From Aureimonas altamirensis (GTDB taxonomy: Bacteria; Pseudomonadota; Alphaproteobacteria; Rhizobiales; Rhizobiaceae), in assembly GCF_023702225.1 (NCBI RefSeq), contig NZ_JAMQCO010000002.1, positions 124,001 through 188,000 of the forward strand: 64,000 nucleotides of DNA, given 5' to 3'. Position 1 is the stretch's first letter. Each line of letters opens with the position of its first letter. The notes beneath the pieces were generated by a model. It searched no databases, was not told the origin of the DNA, and saw only the letters and a list, made by a program, of their open reading frames with translations. This document shows positions 8,565 to 16,797 of this stretch, in pieces. The position numbers and the translations under genes are program-made.

Positions 8565-9358
8565 GGGCGGGGCTCCTCGACATGGCGGCGCGCCGACCGC
8601 GCATCGAACTTGCGCCCGACGATCAGGTTGACGACCTCTTCGACATTGGTGTCCTCGACCCGCCTTTCGGCGATGGCCCGCCCCTCGTACATCACCTGGA
8701 TCCGGTCGCAGACGAGGAACAGGTCCTGCAGGCGATGGGTGATCAGGATCACGCTGACGCCGCGCGCCGAAACGGCGCGGATCAGGTCCAGGACCGCTTC
8801 CACCTCCGCCACCGCGAGCGCGGCGGTGGGCTCGTCCATGATGAGCACCTTGGGGTCGAAGGAGGCCGCCCGTCCGATGGCGATGGACTGGCGCTGCCCG
8901 CCCGACAGGTTCTCGACCTTCAGCCGCGTGTCGGCGATGACGATGCCGAGCCGATCCAGCATGGCGCGGGCCTCGTCGTGCATGCGCGCCTTGTCCAGGA
9001 ACGGCAGGCCGGCCACGCGGCGGCGCGGCTCACGCCCCAGGAAGATATTGCCGGCGACGTCCACCGTGTCGCACAGGGACAGGTCCTGATAGACCATTTC
9101 GACATGCGCGGCACGCGCATCGGCCGGCGAGGCGAAGCTGACCGCCTGCCCGTCGATCTCGATAATGCCGCTATCGGGAACCACCGCTCCCGACAGCACC
9201 TTGGACAAGGTGGATTTTCCGGCGCCGTTGTCGCCGACGAGGCCCAGGACCTCGCCCGGCGCAAGGCGCAGCGATACGTCTTCGAGCGTCTGGATGGGGC
9301 CATAGCGCTTGCTGATGCCGCGCATATGGACCCGGTCTCCCGCAGGGGCCGATGGCAT
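8561..9358 (-). CDS. Ribose-type ABC transporter ATP-binding protein, single-domain
   Basis: A 265-residue ATPase with Walker A GDNGAGKST (residues 42-50), signature LSGGQRQ and Walker B VLIMDEPTAAL. At half the length of RbsA (about 500) it is of the FrcA kind, with one nucleotide-binding domain that must dimerise. ATG 9358 is preferred to the TTG two codons upstream. The stop overlaps the permease start by 4 bases. It powers import with the binding protein and permease on either side. Confidence 0.92.
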   Translation of the reverse strand: MPSAPAGDRVHMRGISKRYGPIQTLEDVSLRLAPGEVLGLVGDNGAGKSTLSKVLSGAVVPDSGIIEIDGQAVSFASPADARAAHVEMVYQDLSLCDTVDVAGNIFLGREPRRRVAGLPFLDKARMHDEARAMLDRLGIVIADTRLKVENLSGGQRQSIAIGRAASFDPKVLIMDEPTAALAVAEVEAVLDLIRAVSARGVSVILITHRLQDLFLVCDRIQVMYEGRAIAERRVEDTNVEEVVNLIVGRKFDARSARRHVEEPRP

Positions 9359-9442
9359 GGGCAATTCCCGTTCCGGGGCCCGGCCATGGATGGCCGGGCG
9401 GACAAGAATGAGCCGGCCGCCACAGCGCCCGGCCGGGTTCGA

Positions 9443-10378
9443 TCACTGGAACATCGAGCGGAACTGGTCGACATTCTCCCTGGTGACGATCGTCACCGGT
9501 ACGTTGATGACGGGTTCCACCGTGCCGCCGCCCTTCAGCGTCACGAGCGCCTCCACGGCTGCCTTGCCTTCGCCGGCCGGGTCCTGCTGGACGACGGCCG
9601 TGACCCAGCCTTCGTCGATACCCTTGACCGCCTGCGCGGTGAGGTCCCATCCGAACACCTTCACGTCCGATTGGCGGCCTTGGCTCTCCACGGCGGACAC
9701 GGCCCCGATCAGCGCCGGCTCGCCGGTGGCGTAGATGGCCGTCATCGCGGGGTTGGCCGTCAACAGGTTTTCGGCGGCGCCAAGCGCGACGTCCTGCACG
9801 TTCTGCCCGTCCACCGTCTCGGTAAATGTCACGGCATCGCCCGATGCCGCGACCGCCTCCTTGAAGCCGTCGAGACGCTGGTTCTGGATGAACGAGTTGA
9901 GGGCGCCGACCACGCCCACCGTCGCCTCTCCGCCCATGTCGGACTTGACGTAATCGGCGAAGAACTTGCCGATGTCGGCCCCGGCGGCGGCATTGTCGAC
10001 GCCGACGAAGGAAACGTTGTCGCCGTCCGGGATCTGGGCGTCGATGGCGATGACCGGTATGCCGGCGTTCTTCGCTTCGGTGATGGCCGGCTTGACGCCG
10101 TTCACGTCGATGGCGACCAGGATGATGCCGTCCACCTTTTGCGTGATGTAATTCTCGATCGCGGTGTTCTGCGCCGCCGGCACATTGTTGGCATCGAAGA
10201 TCACCAGTTCGACGCCGGCGGCGGCCGCGGCCTCCCTTGCCCCGTCGTTGATCTGGTTGAAGAAGAGAGCCTGCTGGTTGATCGTCACCAGGGCATAGGT
10301 GTCCGCATTCGCGGCGGCCGCCGCGGTCAGCACCGACAGGGCAGCCGCGGTCTGTGAAAGTCTACGGATCAGGCGCAT
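9443..10378 (-). CDS. Periplasmic sugar-binding protein of the ribose-type importer
   Basis: A 311-residue periplasmic binding protein of the RbsB type (Peripla_BP_4). Signal peptide residues 1-25 end in ANA before DTYALVTINQ. The body has the two-lobed pattern with DGIILVAIDVNGV, GIPVIAIDAQIPDGDNV and FGWDLTAQAVKGI. ATG 10378 is preferred to the upstream start because AAAGGAGA sits about 8 bases ahead and the signal peptide begins there. It is the first gene of the seven-gene operon, and a perfect 19-base inverted repeat lies 58 bases upstream. Its ligand is probably a monosaccharide-like compound. Confidence 0.92.
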   Translation of the reverse strand: MRLIRRLSQTAAALSVLTAAAAANADTYALVTINQQALFFNQINDGAREAAAAAGVELVIFDANNVPAAQNTAIENYITQKVDGIILVAIDVNGVKPAITEAKNAGIPVIAIDAQIPDGDNVSFVGVDNAAAGADIGKFFADYVKSDMGGEATVGVVGALNSFIQNQRLDGFKEAVAASGDAVTFTETVDGQNVQDVALGAAENLLTANPAMTAIYATGEPALIGAVSAVESQGRQSDVKVFGWDLTAQAVKGIDEGWVTAVVQQDPAGEGKAAVEALVTLKGGGTVEPVINVPVTIVTRENVDQFRSMFQ

Positions 10379-10435
10379 GTCTGAAGTCTCCTTTGAGCGT
10401 TCACGGCCGGCAGTCCGGCGTCGGAGCACGGTGAG

Positions 10436-10454
10436 AATTCAAGACACTTGAATT
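10436..10454. promoter_or_regulatory. Candidate operator for the XRE/cupin regulator upstream of the import/catabolic operon
   Basis: AATTCAAGACACTTGAATT is a perfect inverted repeat with 8-base arms around ACA. Right beside it a second CTTGA...TCAAG pair (10448-10465) overlaps. The same TTCAAG/CTTGAA half-site recurs at 11154-11170 in front of the XRE/cupin gene itself. A site shared by the operon and its adjacent regulator is what autoregulated local repressors usually show. Confidence 0.6.
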
Positions 10455-10514
10455 TATGTCAAGGGTTTTGCACGCACTGCGGGCAGGTTTCGATCTTGCA
10501 CCGCAATTGGGCAT

Positions 10515-11111
10515 TCAAAAGGTGGGAGGCGTATTCACCCAGAAGATGGCGGCCGGCTCCGCCCCGAGATTGCGGTAGTGGTGGGGGCGCTCCGACTGGA
10601 AGGCGAAGCTGTCTCCGGCAGCGAGTTTGAAGGCCAGGTCGTCCACCATCAGTTCCACCTCTCCGGTAATGACGTAGCCGACCTCTTCGCCCGAATGGCT
10701 GATCGGCCCGGCGCTTTCGCCGAACGGAGCCAGATGGTGGATATTGCATTGCAAAAGATGGCCGGGAGCATAGGGGATGACCCGCTCCAGCGCGATCCCG
10801 CGCCCCTGCCGCAGGGGGTCGAGCGCGATCAGGGGCCGTGCTCCGGCGCGATAGACGATCCCTTCCTCACCATCGGCCTCCTCGAACATTCGGCCGATAT
10901 TCGTACCGAGCACCTCGACCAGGCGATGCAGCATCGGCAGCGACGGGGAGGCCTTCCCGTTCTCGACCTTGGACAGGAGGCTTTCCGAGCATTGCGCGGC
11001 TGCCGCCACCGCCTTCAACGTCATGGCGCGCATCTGCCGAGCATGGCGCAGGCGGGTTCCGAGGCGCGCCGCGGCCCCTTCGCTCTTGAAGTCGATGGAA
11101 TTGCGCCCCAT
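10515..11111 (-). CDS. XRE-family transcriptional regulator with C-terminal cupin domain
   Basis: A 198-residue regulator. A helix-turn-helix (about residues 20-75, with TLKAVAAAAQCSESLLSKVE) is joined to a small-molecule-binding cupin beta-barrel (about 110-190, with SHSGEEVGYVITGEVEL and GDSFAFQSERPHHYRN). This PuuR/MdcR-like layout is common for local regulators of amine, amino acid and sugar catabolism. ATG 11111 has GGAGA 9 bases upstream; the longer frame has no such site. It is transcribed toward the importer operon and is separated from it by 136 bases holding an inverted repeat also found ahead of this gene. Likely an autoregulated repressor of that operon. Confidence 0.88.
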   Translation of the reverse strand: MGRNSIDFKSEGAAARLGTRLRHARQMRAMTLKAVAAAAQCSESLLSKVENGKASPSLPMLHRLVEVLGTNIGRMFEEADGEEGIVYRAGARPLIALDPLRQGRGIALERVIPYAPGHLLQCNIHHLAPFGESAGPISHSGEEVGYVITGEVELMVDDLAFKLAAGDSFAFQSERPHHYRNLGAEPAAIFWVNTPPTF

Positions 11112-11153
11112 GCCGGTATCTCCGCATCTTGTCCGTCGACAGAATGCCGCCAG

Positions 11154-11170
11154 CTTGAACGACATTCAAG
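11154..11170. promoter_or_regulatory. Candidate autoregulatory operator (CTTGAA-N5-TTCAAG)
   Basis: CTTGAACGACATTCAAG has 6-base inverted arms identical to the core of the repeat at 10436-10454. It lies 43 bases upstream of the XRE/cupin start, in the divergent region shared with the LacI-type gene. This supports binding by the XRE/cupin protein. Confidence 0.55.
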
Positions 11171-11218
11171 TAACTGGAACGCTATTGCGCGATTTTGCGG
11201 CAGCGCGTCACAATTAAC

Positions 11219-11233
11219 CGCTTTACTAAAGCG
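11219..11233. promoter_or_regulatory. Candidate LacI-family operator (CGCTTT-ACT-AAAGCG)
   Basis: A perfect inverted repeat with 6-base arms ends 24 bases before the LacI-type gene, within an AT-rich patch that probably holds its promoter. LacI regulators bind short palindromes at such places. The odd-spaced centre is less usual for the family, so the assignment is tentative. Confidence 0.4.
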
Positions 11234-11257
11234 ATTTACAATTTCAACCTCTCGTTC

Positions 11258-12283
11258 ATGGCCGAGGATGGACGCAAGAAGCGGGTGACGTTGGGAGAGG
11301 TGGCGAAGGCTGCCGGGCTCTCGCCTGCCGCCGTGTCGCGATACCTGTCCGGGCAATTGTCGCTGCCGGAGACGACAAGTCGGCGGATCCAGAAGGCCAT
11401 CAGGGAACTCGGCTACCGGCCGAACCATCATGCGCGCAGCCTGAGCCTCGGACGTTCCGACGCGATCGGGCTGGTCGTGCCGGATATCAACAATCCCTTC
11501 TTCTCCAATCTCGCGGCGGCGGTGGAGCGCGCCGCGCAGGCGCGCGGAATGCTGATGATGCTGTGCGCCACGTCCAACAGGCTGGAGCGCGAGCTGGAGT
11601 ATCTCCATTTGCTCGGGGCCGGCGTCGTCGACGCGCTCGTCTTCGCCACCAACCATGGCGACCCGGACGGCCAACTGGCCGGCATGCTGAACGGCGACCG
11701 CCGCGTCGTGCTGCTGGACGAGGACGTGCCGGGCACCGATCTGTTCAAGGTGTTCTCCGACAACCGTCAGGGCGGCCTTCTGGCCGGGCTCCACCTGATC
11801 GAGCATGGGCATCGCCGCATCGCCTATATCGGCGGCCCCTGCGACCTGATGAGCGCACGCGAACGCGCCGAAGGCCTGCACGACGCCGTGCATGAGGCGG
11901 GCGGCGACGCCGCCATCGTCTCGGAACTGTTCGGCAGCTACACCATCGCGCATGGCGAAGCGGCCATGGAGGAGATCCTGGATACCATGCCGGGCGTCTC
12001 CGCCGTCTTCAGCGCCAGTGACGAGATCCTGATCGGAATGCTTCACGTCTTGCGCCGCCGCGACAGGGTCGTGGGCCGCGACATCTCCATCGTCACCTTC
12101 GACGATGCCGGGCCGCTGGAAATCCTCGCCGTTCCGGTGACGGCCATCCGCCAACCCCTGCAGGCCATGGGCGAACGCGCCCTCGACATGGCCATGGACT
12201 CCCTTGCCGGCACGCGCGGCCCCAGCGTGGCGCGCCTGCCGGTCGAACTCATCCGGCGCCACTCGGTGGCGCGCCTCGCCTGA
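11258..12283 (+). CDS. LacI-family transcriptional regulator
   Basis: A 341-residue regulator. The N-terminal LacI helix-turn-helix (VTLGEVAKAAGLSPAAVSRY, residues 10-29) and hinge (ELGYRPNHHARSL) are followed by a periplasmic-binding-protein-like effector domain with VVPDINNPFFSNLAAAVE, AYIGGP and FDDAGPLEIL. I use ATG 11258 because the helix-turn-helix begins right after it. No clear ribosome-binding site is visible, so a leaderless or weak start is possible. It heads the plus-strand cluster to 18128 and presumably represses it until its sugar-like ligand binds. Confidence 0.9.
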   Translation: MAEDGRKKRVTLGEVAKAAGLSPAAVSRYLSGQLSLPETTSRRIQKAIRELGYRPNHHARSLSLGRSDAIGLVVPDINNPFFSNLAAAVERAAQARGMLMMLCATSNRLERELEYLHLLGAGVVDALVFATNHGDPDGQLAGMLNGDRRVVLLDEDVPGTDLFKVFSDNRQGGLLAGLHLIEHGHRRIAYIGGPCDLMSARERAEGLHDAVHEAGGDAAIVSELFGSYTIAHGEAAMEEILDTMPGVSAVFSASDEILIGMLHVLRRRDRVVGRDISIVTFDDAGPLEILAVPVTAIRQPLQAMGERALDMAMDSLAGTRGPSVARLPVELIRRHSVARLA

Positions 12284-12306
12284 ACCGAAAGCAGAAAGGA
12301 AATACG

Positions 12307-13077
12307 ATGTCCGACAAGAAGAAGGTACTGCTGGTCGGCGAAAGCTGGGTCAGTTCGGCCACCCACTACAAGGGCTTCGACCAGTTCGGCTCCGTCACCT
12401 TCCATCTCGGCGCCGAGCCGCTGGTGAAAGCGCTGAAGGACAGCCCCTTCGAGCTGACCTACATGCCGGCGCACGAAGCCGTCGAGGCATTCCCCTTCGA
12501 CCGTTCGGGGCTGGATGCCTATGACGCGATCATCCTGTCGGATATCGGCGCCAATTCCCTGCTGCTGCCACCCGCCGTATGGCTGCACAGCAAGACCGTG
12601 CCGAACAGGCTGAAGCTGCTGCGCGAATGGACAGCGGATGGCGGCGGCCTGTTCATGATCGGCGGATATTTCTCGTTCCAGGGCATTGACGGCAAGGCCC
12701 GCTGGCGGCGAACGCCGGTGGAGGAGGCCCTTCCCGTCACCTGCCTTCCCTATGACGACCGCGTCGAGATACCGGAGGGGACCGCGCCCGTCTTCGTCGC
12801 CGACCACCCCGCCCTGGCCGGCCTGCCGAAGGACGGCTGGCCCCTGCTGCTGGGCGTCAACGAGGTGGAGGTGAAGCCGGGTGCGGACCTGCTCCTCCGC
12901 CTGCCCGACGACCAGGGCAGCCACCCTCTGCTGGTCACCGGCACCTATGAGAAGGGCCGCACCGCCGCCTGGACGTCCGACATCGGCCCGCACTGGCTGT
13001 CGCCGGCCTTCTGCGAATGGGACGGCTATGGCCGGTTGTGGAGCAACATCCTGTCCTGGCTGACGGAAACGCGCTGA
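12307..13077 (+). CDS. ThuA/glutamine amidotransferase-fold protein in sugar import cluster
   Basis: A 256-residue cytoplasmic protein with a class I amidotransferase-like fold: KKVLLVGESWVS at the start, YDAIILSDIGANSLLLPP, and WTADGGGLFMIGGYFSFQG where an amidotransferase would have its nucleophile elbow. No Cys stands in that elbow, so it is probably not a working glutaminase. Homologues (ThuA-like or YhfW-neighbour DUF proteins) sit in sugar ABC clusters with uncertain roles, possibly in sugar modification. AAAGGAAA precedes ATG 12307. It lies between the LacI gene and the ATPase gene in one operon. Confidence 0.72.
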   Translation: MSDKKKVLLVGESWVSSATHYKGFDQFGSVTFHLGAEPLVKALKDSPFELTYMPAHEAVEAFPFDRSGLDAYDAIILSDIGANSLLLPPAVWLHSKTVPNRLKLLREWTADGGGLFMIGGYFSFQGIDGKARWRRTPVEEALPVTCLPYDDRVEIPEGTAPVFVADHPALAGLPKDGWPLLLGVNEVEVKPGADLLLRLPDDQGSHPLLVTGTYEKGRTAAWTSDIGPHWLSPAFCEWDGYGRLWSNILSWLTETR

Positions 13078-13091
13078 CCTGGGAGACGACG

Positions 13092-13865
13092 ATGACCGAC
13101 AGCCCGCTCGTCGAGGCGAGATCCATCTCCAAGCGCTTCGGGGCACTCGCCGCCCTTACCGACGTCGACCTTGCGATCCGCAGCGGCGAGGTGCTGGCGC
13201 TTCTGGGCGATAACGGCGCGGGAAAATCGACCTTCATAAAGGTTCTGTCCGGCGCGCACCCGCAAAGCGACGGCGAACTCCTGATGGATGGCAAGCCGGT
13301 GGCCCTCTCTTCGCCGCAAGATGCCGCGGACCTCGGCATCGCCACCATCTTCCAGGAACTGGCGCTGTCGGAAAACCTGTCCATCGCGGAAAACGTCTTC
13401 CTGGGGCGGGAGCTGACCCGCCGCTTCTTCGGCGTGCCGCTGTTGCGCCGCGCCGCCATGAAGCGCCGCGTAAAGGAACTCCTGGAAGAGCTGGACGCCC
13501 ATATCTCCGATCCGGAGGCGCCGGTGGGCGCCCTGTCCGGCGGACAAAGGCAGGCCGTGGCCATCTGCCGGGCGCTGAACCTCAATGCGCGGCTGGTCAT
13601 CATGGACGAGCCGACGGCGGCGCTGGCCGTGGCCGAAACGCGCAAGGTGCTGCAACTGACGCGCCGTCTTGCCGACAGCGGCCGCGCCGTCGTGCTGATC
13701 AGCCACAACATGCACGACGTCTTCGAGGTCGCGGACCGCATCGTCGTCTTCCGGCGCGGCCGCAAGATCACCGAAAAACGCAAGGCCGACACCAATCCAG
13801 AGGAGATCGTCTCCTTCATCACGGGCGCGCATCCCGACGTGCGCGCGCTCGAGATGCGCCACTAG
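13092..13865 (+). CDS. Ribose-type ABC transporter ATP-binding protein, single-domain
   Basis: A 257-residue ATPase with Walker A GDNGAGKST (39-47), signature LSGGQRQ and Walker B LVIMDEPTAALA, then the H-loop VVLISHNMHDV. Like the ATPase at 8561 it is half the RbsA length and of the FrcA type. GGGAGA precedes ATG 13092. It lies 14 bases after the amidotransferase-fold gene and 31 bases before the binding protein. It drives import through the two permeases downstream. Confidence 0.92.
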   Translation: MTDSPLVEARSISKRFGALAALTDVDLAIRSGEVLALLGDNGAGKSTFIKVLSGAHPQSDGELLMDGKPVALSSPQDAADLGIATIFQELALSENLSIAENVFLGRELTRRFFGVPLLRRAAMKRRVKELLEELDAHISDPEAPVGALSGGQRQAVAICRALNLNARLVIMDEPTAALAVAETRKVLQLTRRLADSGRAVVLISHNMHDVFEVADRIVVFRRGRKITEKRKADTNPEEIVSFITGAHPDVRALEMRH

Positions 13866-13896
13866 AAACCCGCACGTCCGACGAAAGGCCAATCGC

Positions 13897-14883
13897 ATGA
13901 TCAAGAGATCGCAACTCGCCATGGCCCTCGCGGCCCTCATGACATCCGCCGTCACGATCGCGGCCGCACAGGAAAAGCCCAAGGTGGCCTTTGTGCCGCA
14001 GATCGTCGGCATCCCGTATTTCGACGCCATGCAGGCAGGCGGCGACAAGGCCGCCGAAGCGTTGGGCGTCGACTTCATCTACCAGGGCCCGGTCGACACC
14101 AACCCGGTGGACCAGCTCCAGATCGTCCAGAACCTCATCAACCAGGGCGTCGGGGCCATCTCGGTGAGCGTCCTGGACGCCTCCAGCCTGACCCCGGTGG
14201 TGGAGGCGGCCAAGGCGAAGGACATCAAGCTCTTTACCGCCGACAGCGACGCGCCGCAGTCCGGCCGCGCGCTCTACGTGGCGCAGGCGACCGATCAGGG
14301 CCTCGGCTATGCGATCATCGACCAGATGGTCGAGAGGGCCGGCGAAGACGCGAAGATCGCCATCGTTTCCGGCGAAGCTACGGCATCGAACCTCAACGCC
14401 TGGATCGGCTTCATGCAGGAGCGGGTGAAGGAAAAATACCCGAATGTGACGCTGATGGAGCCGCAGTATGCCGGCGGCAGCGCCGAGAGGGCGGCGCAGA
14501 TCGCCACAGACCTGATGACCGCCAACCCGGATCTGACGGGCATCATCGGTGTCGCGTCCACCACCTGCCCCGGCGTGGCGCAGGCCATCGAAACGGCCGG
14601 GCGCTCGGAAGACGTCGTGGGGACTGGCTATTGCAGCCCCAATACGGCCCGCAGCTATCTGAAGAGCGGCGCGCTCGACTACACCGTCCTCTGGGACCCG
14701 GCCGAACTCGGCTATCTGACCGTCTGGGCGGGCAAGCAACTGATCGACGGGGCAGAAATCCCCGCGACCGTCACGCCCGAAGGCATGAGCCACGCCGTCA
14801 CCTACGACGCCGCTACCGGCATATTGCTGCTCGGCGATCCGGCGATCTTCACCGCCGACAATGTCGATGACTTCAACTTCTGA
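13897..14883 (+). CDS. Periplasmic sugar-binding protein (RhaS/LsrB-like)
   Basis: A 328-residue secreted binding protein of the Peripla_BP_4 family. The signal peptide spans about residues 1-24, ending AAA before QEKPKVAFVPQ. The pattern PYFDAMQAGGDKAAEALGV, NQGVGAISVSVLDAS and VASTTCPGVAQAIE is closest to the rhamnose/AI-2 binding branch rather than the ribose branch. That branch pairs with two different permease genes, as is the case here. The exact ligand is unknown. Confidence 0.9.
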   Translation: MIKRSQLAMALAALMTSAVTIAAAQEKPKVAFVPQIVGIPYFDAMQAGGDKAAEALGVDFIYQGPVDTNPVDQLQIVQNLINQGVGAISVSVLDASSLTPVVEAAKAKDIKLFTADSDAPQSGRALYVAQATDQGLGYAIIDQMVERAGEDAKIAIVSGEATASNLNAWIGFMQERVKEKYPNVTLMEPQYAGGSAERAAQIATDLMTANPDLTGIIGVASTTCPGVAQAIETAGRSEDVVGTGYCSPNTARSYLKSGALDYTVLWDPAELGYLTVWAGKQLIDGAEIPATVTPEGMSHAVTYDAATGILLLGDPAIFTADNVDDFNF

Positions 14884-15853
14884 TATGGGGCGGCTGTTCG
14901 GCACACGCGAAGCGATCCTGGGGGCGGCCATTCTGGCCGCCTGCCTGTTGTTCGCGTTCCTGTCGCCCACCTTCGCCACCCCTGCCAATATCGCCACGAT
15001 CCTGCGCAACTCGACCGAGCTTTTCCTCGTCGGGCTCGGCATGACGCTTCTTCTCGGCGTCGGAGCCATCGACGTGTCGGTCGGCGTCGCCATGGGATTG
15101 GCGGCCATCCTGGTCGGCAAGATGCTGGAGGCCGGCGCGCCCTGGTATCTGGTCGCATTGGACGGCCCGTTGGCCGGCGCCGCGCTCGGCCTTGTCGCCT
15201 CGCTCGTCGTCGTGGTGGGGCGTGTGCCGGCCATCGTCGGCACGCTCGGCCTCTACGGCATCTATCGCGCGGCCATCTTCCTGGCGCTCGGCGGCAGTTG
15301 GCTTTCGGGCCTGCCGACCGGCCTGACCGACATTCTGGCCGCCCGGGCCTTCGGCGTTCCGGTGGCGCTGCCGCTGATCGCCCTCGCCTATCTCGCGGTC
15401 TTCGTCGCGGTCCGGAAGACGCCCTTCGGCCCGCACCTGCTTGCCGTAGGCCAATCCGAGGCCAAGGCACGGCTGGCCGGAGTGCCGGTGCGCCGCACGG
15501 CCTGCATCGCGTTCCTCATCAGCGGGCTTCTTTGCGGCCTTGCCGCCACCTTCTATATCGCCACCTACCGCAACGTCGCCATGACCATCGGCGGCACGCT
15601 GGCGCTGGAGGCCATCGCCGCCGTCGTGCTGGGCGGCACCAGTATCCTCGGCGGGCGCATCAGCCTGATGGGTACGGCGCTGGGCGTCCTTCTGCTTCGC
15701 ATCCTGCAGAACGGCCTTCTGCTGGTCGGCGTGCCTTCGCTGTGGCAACCGGTGGTGACGGGCGCCCTTATCCTGCTGGTCCTCGGCGGTGAAGTGGCGT
15801 CGGGCCGCCTCGTACCGCCGCGCATCCGGAAGACTGCGGAGGCCGCACGATGA
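14861..15853 (+). CDS. Ribose-type ABC transporter permease 1
   Basis: A 330-residue membrane protein of the RbsC family, with GVGAIDVSVGVAMGL, RVPAIVGTLGLYGIYRA and AAVVLGGTSILGGRIS. Three possible starts (14861, 14867, 14885) surround the stop of the binding-protein gene and none has a visible ribosome-binding site, so translation is probably coupled. I give the longest, but ATG 14885 (protein starting MGRLFGTREAIL) is just as credible. Its stop overlaps the next permease by 4 bases. Confidence 0.88.
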   Translation: MSMTSTSDMGRLFGTREAILGAAILAACLLFAFLSPTFATPANIATILRNSTELFLVGLGMTLLLGVGAIDVSVGVAMGLAAILVGKMLEAGAPWYLVALDGPLAGAALGLVASLVVVVGRVPAIVGTLGLYGIYRAAIFLALGGSWLSGLPTGLTDILAARAFGVPVALPLIALAYLAVFVAVRKTPFGPHLLAVGQSEAKARLAGVPVRRTACIAFLISGLLCGLAATFYIATYRNVAMTIGGTLALEAIAAVVLGGTSILGGRISLMGTALGVLLLRILQNGLLLVGVPSLWQPVVTGALILLVLGGEVASGRLVPPRIRKTAEAAR

Positions 15854-16797
15854 TCCGATCCAGGGACTTCACCCTTTATCTCCTTGCCGGTCTCTGGCTT
15901 GCGGCGATCGCCATTCTGGCGGCGATGCAGCCGGGCGCGATAGCGCTGTCCACGGTGACGACTGTCCTGCAATTCTCGACCATCCTGGCGCTGGTGGCGT
16001 TGGGGCAGGCCATTGTGATCCTGTGCGGCGGGGCCGGCATCGACCTCTCGGTCGGCGGCACCATGTCGCTGACCGCCATCCTTGCCATGATGGCGGTACA
16101 GGCCGGCATGCCGGGCTGGCTGCTGGTGCCGGCCTGCCTGGCGCTGGGAGGCCTGCTGGGCCTTGCCAACGGGTTGATCGTCACGCGCCTCGCGATCCTG
16201 CCGTTGATCGGGACGCTCGGCACCTTCTACATCTATTCCGGCACGGCGCTGGCCATCACCAGCGGCGCCAATATCGGCAACGTCCCCGCGGCGCTGACGG
16301 TCTGGGGACGCGGCATCATCGGCGGGTTGCCGCTTCCCTTCCTCACGCTCGCACTGCCGCTGTTCCTGCTGGTCGCCGCCATGCTTCGCTTCACAAGCTG
16401 GGGCCGCTGGATCTATGCGACCGGCTTCAACGAGCGCTCCGCCCGGCTGGTCGGCATACCGGTGGATCGCCTGCGCCTTGCCGCCTATGTCGCCAGCGGC
16501 GCGCTGGCGGGCACGGCGGCGCTCGTCAGTCTCGCCTGGCTGGGCAGCGCCCGCCCCAATATCGGCCAGAACCTGGAACTCACCTCGCTTACGGCCGCCA
16601 TGCTGGGCGGGATCGCCATCTTCGGCGGACGTGGCGGCGTCATCGGCGTTCTTGCGGCCGTGCTGCTGCTGGTCACGGTGCAGACGGGGCTTCTTCTCGT
16701 CAACGTCAACAGCATCTGGCAACTCGGCATCGTCGGCGCGCTGCTGCTGGCGGTGCTTCTCGTCGACACGCTCGCCATCGCTCGGAGGACAGCATGA
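15850..16797 (+). CDS. Ribose-type ABC transporter permease 2
   Basis: A 315-residue permease with GGAGIDLSVGGTMSL, RLAILPLIGTLGTFYIY and AAMLGGIAIFGGRGG. It overlaps the first permease by 4 bases (ATGA) and the following deacylase by 4 bases. Two distinct permeases imply a heterodimeric channel, as in the rhamnose and AI-2 systems. Confidence 0.9.
   Translation: MIRSRDFTLYLLAGLWLAAIAILAAMQPGAIALSTVTTVLQFSTILALVALGQAIVILCGGAGIDLSVGGTMSLTAILAMMAVQAGMPGWLLVPACLALGGLLGLANGLIVTRLAILPLIGTLGTFYIYSGTALAITSGANIGNVPAALTVWGRGIIGGLPLPFLTLALPLFLLVAAMLRFTSWGRWIYATGFNERSARLVGIPVDRLRLAAYVASGALAGTAALVSLAWLGSARPNIGQNLELTSLTAAMLGGIAIFGGRGGVIGVLAAVLLLVTVQTGLLLVNVNSIWQLGIVGALLLAVLLVDTLAIARRTA

Noticed and set aside
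12307-13077. Functional class I glutamine amidotransferase
   Set aside because: The elbow where the nucleophile Cys should be reads GGLFMIGGYFSF with no Cys, so only the fold is claimed.
15789-16790. N-terminal extension of the ArgE/DapE-type deacylase over the permease gene
   Set aside because: The upstream part of that frame is an Arg-rich shadow of the second permease; the enzyme begins at ATG 16794 behind GGAGGA.
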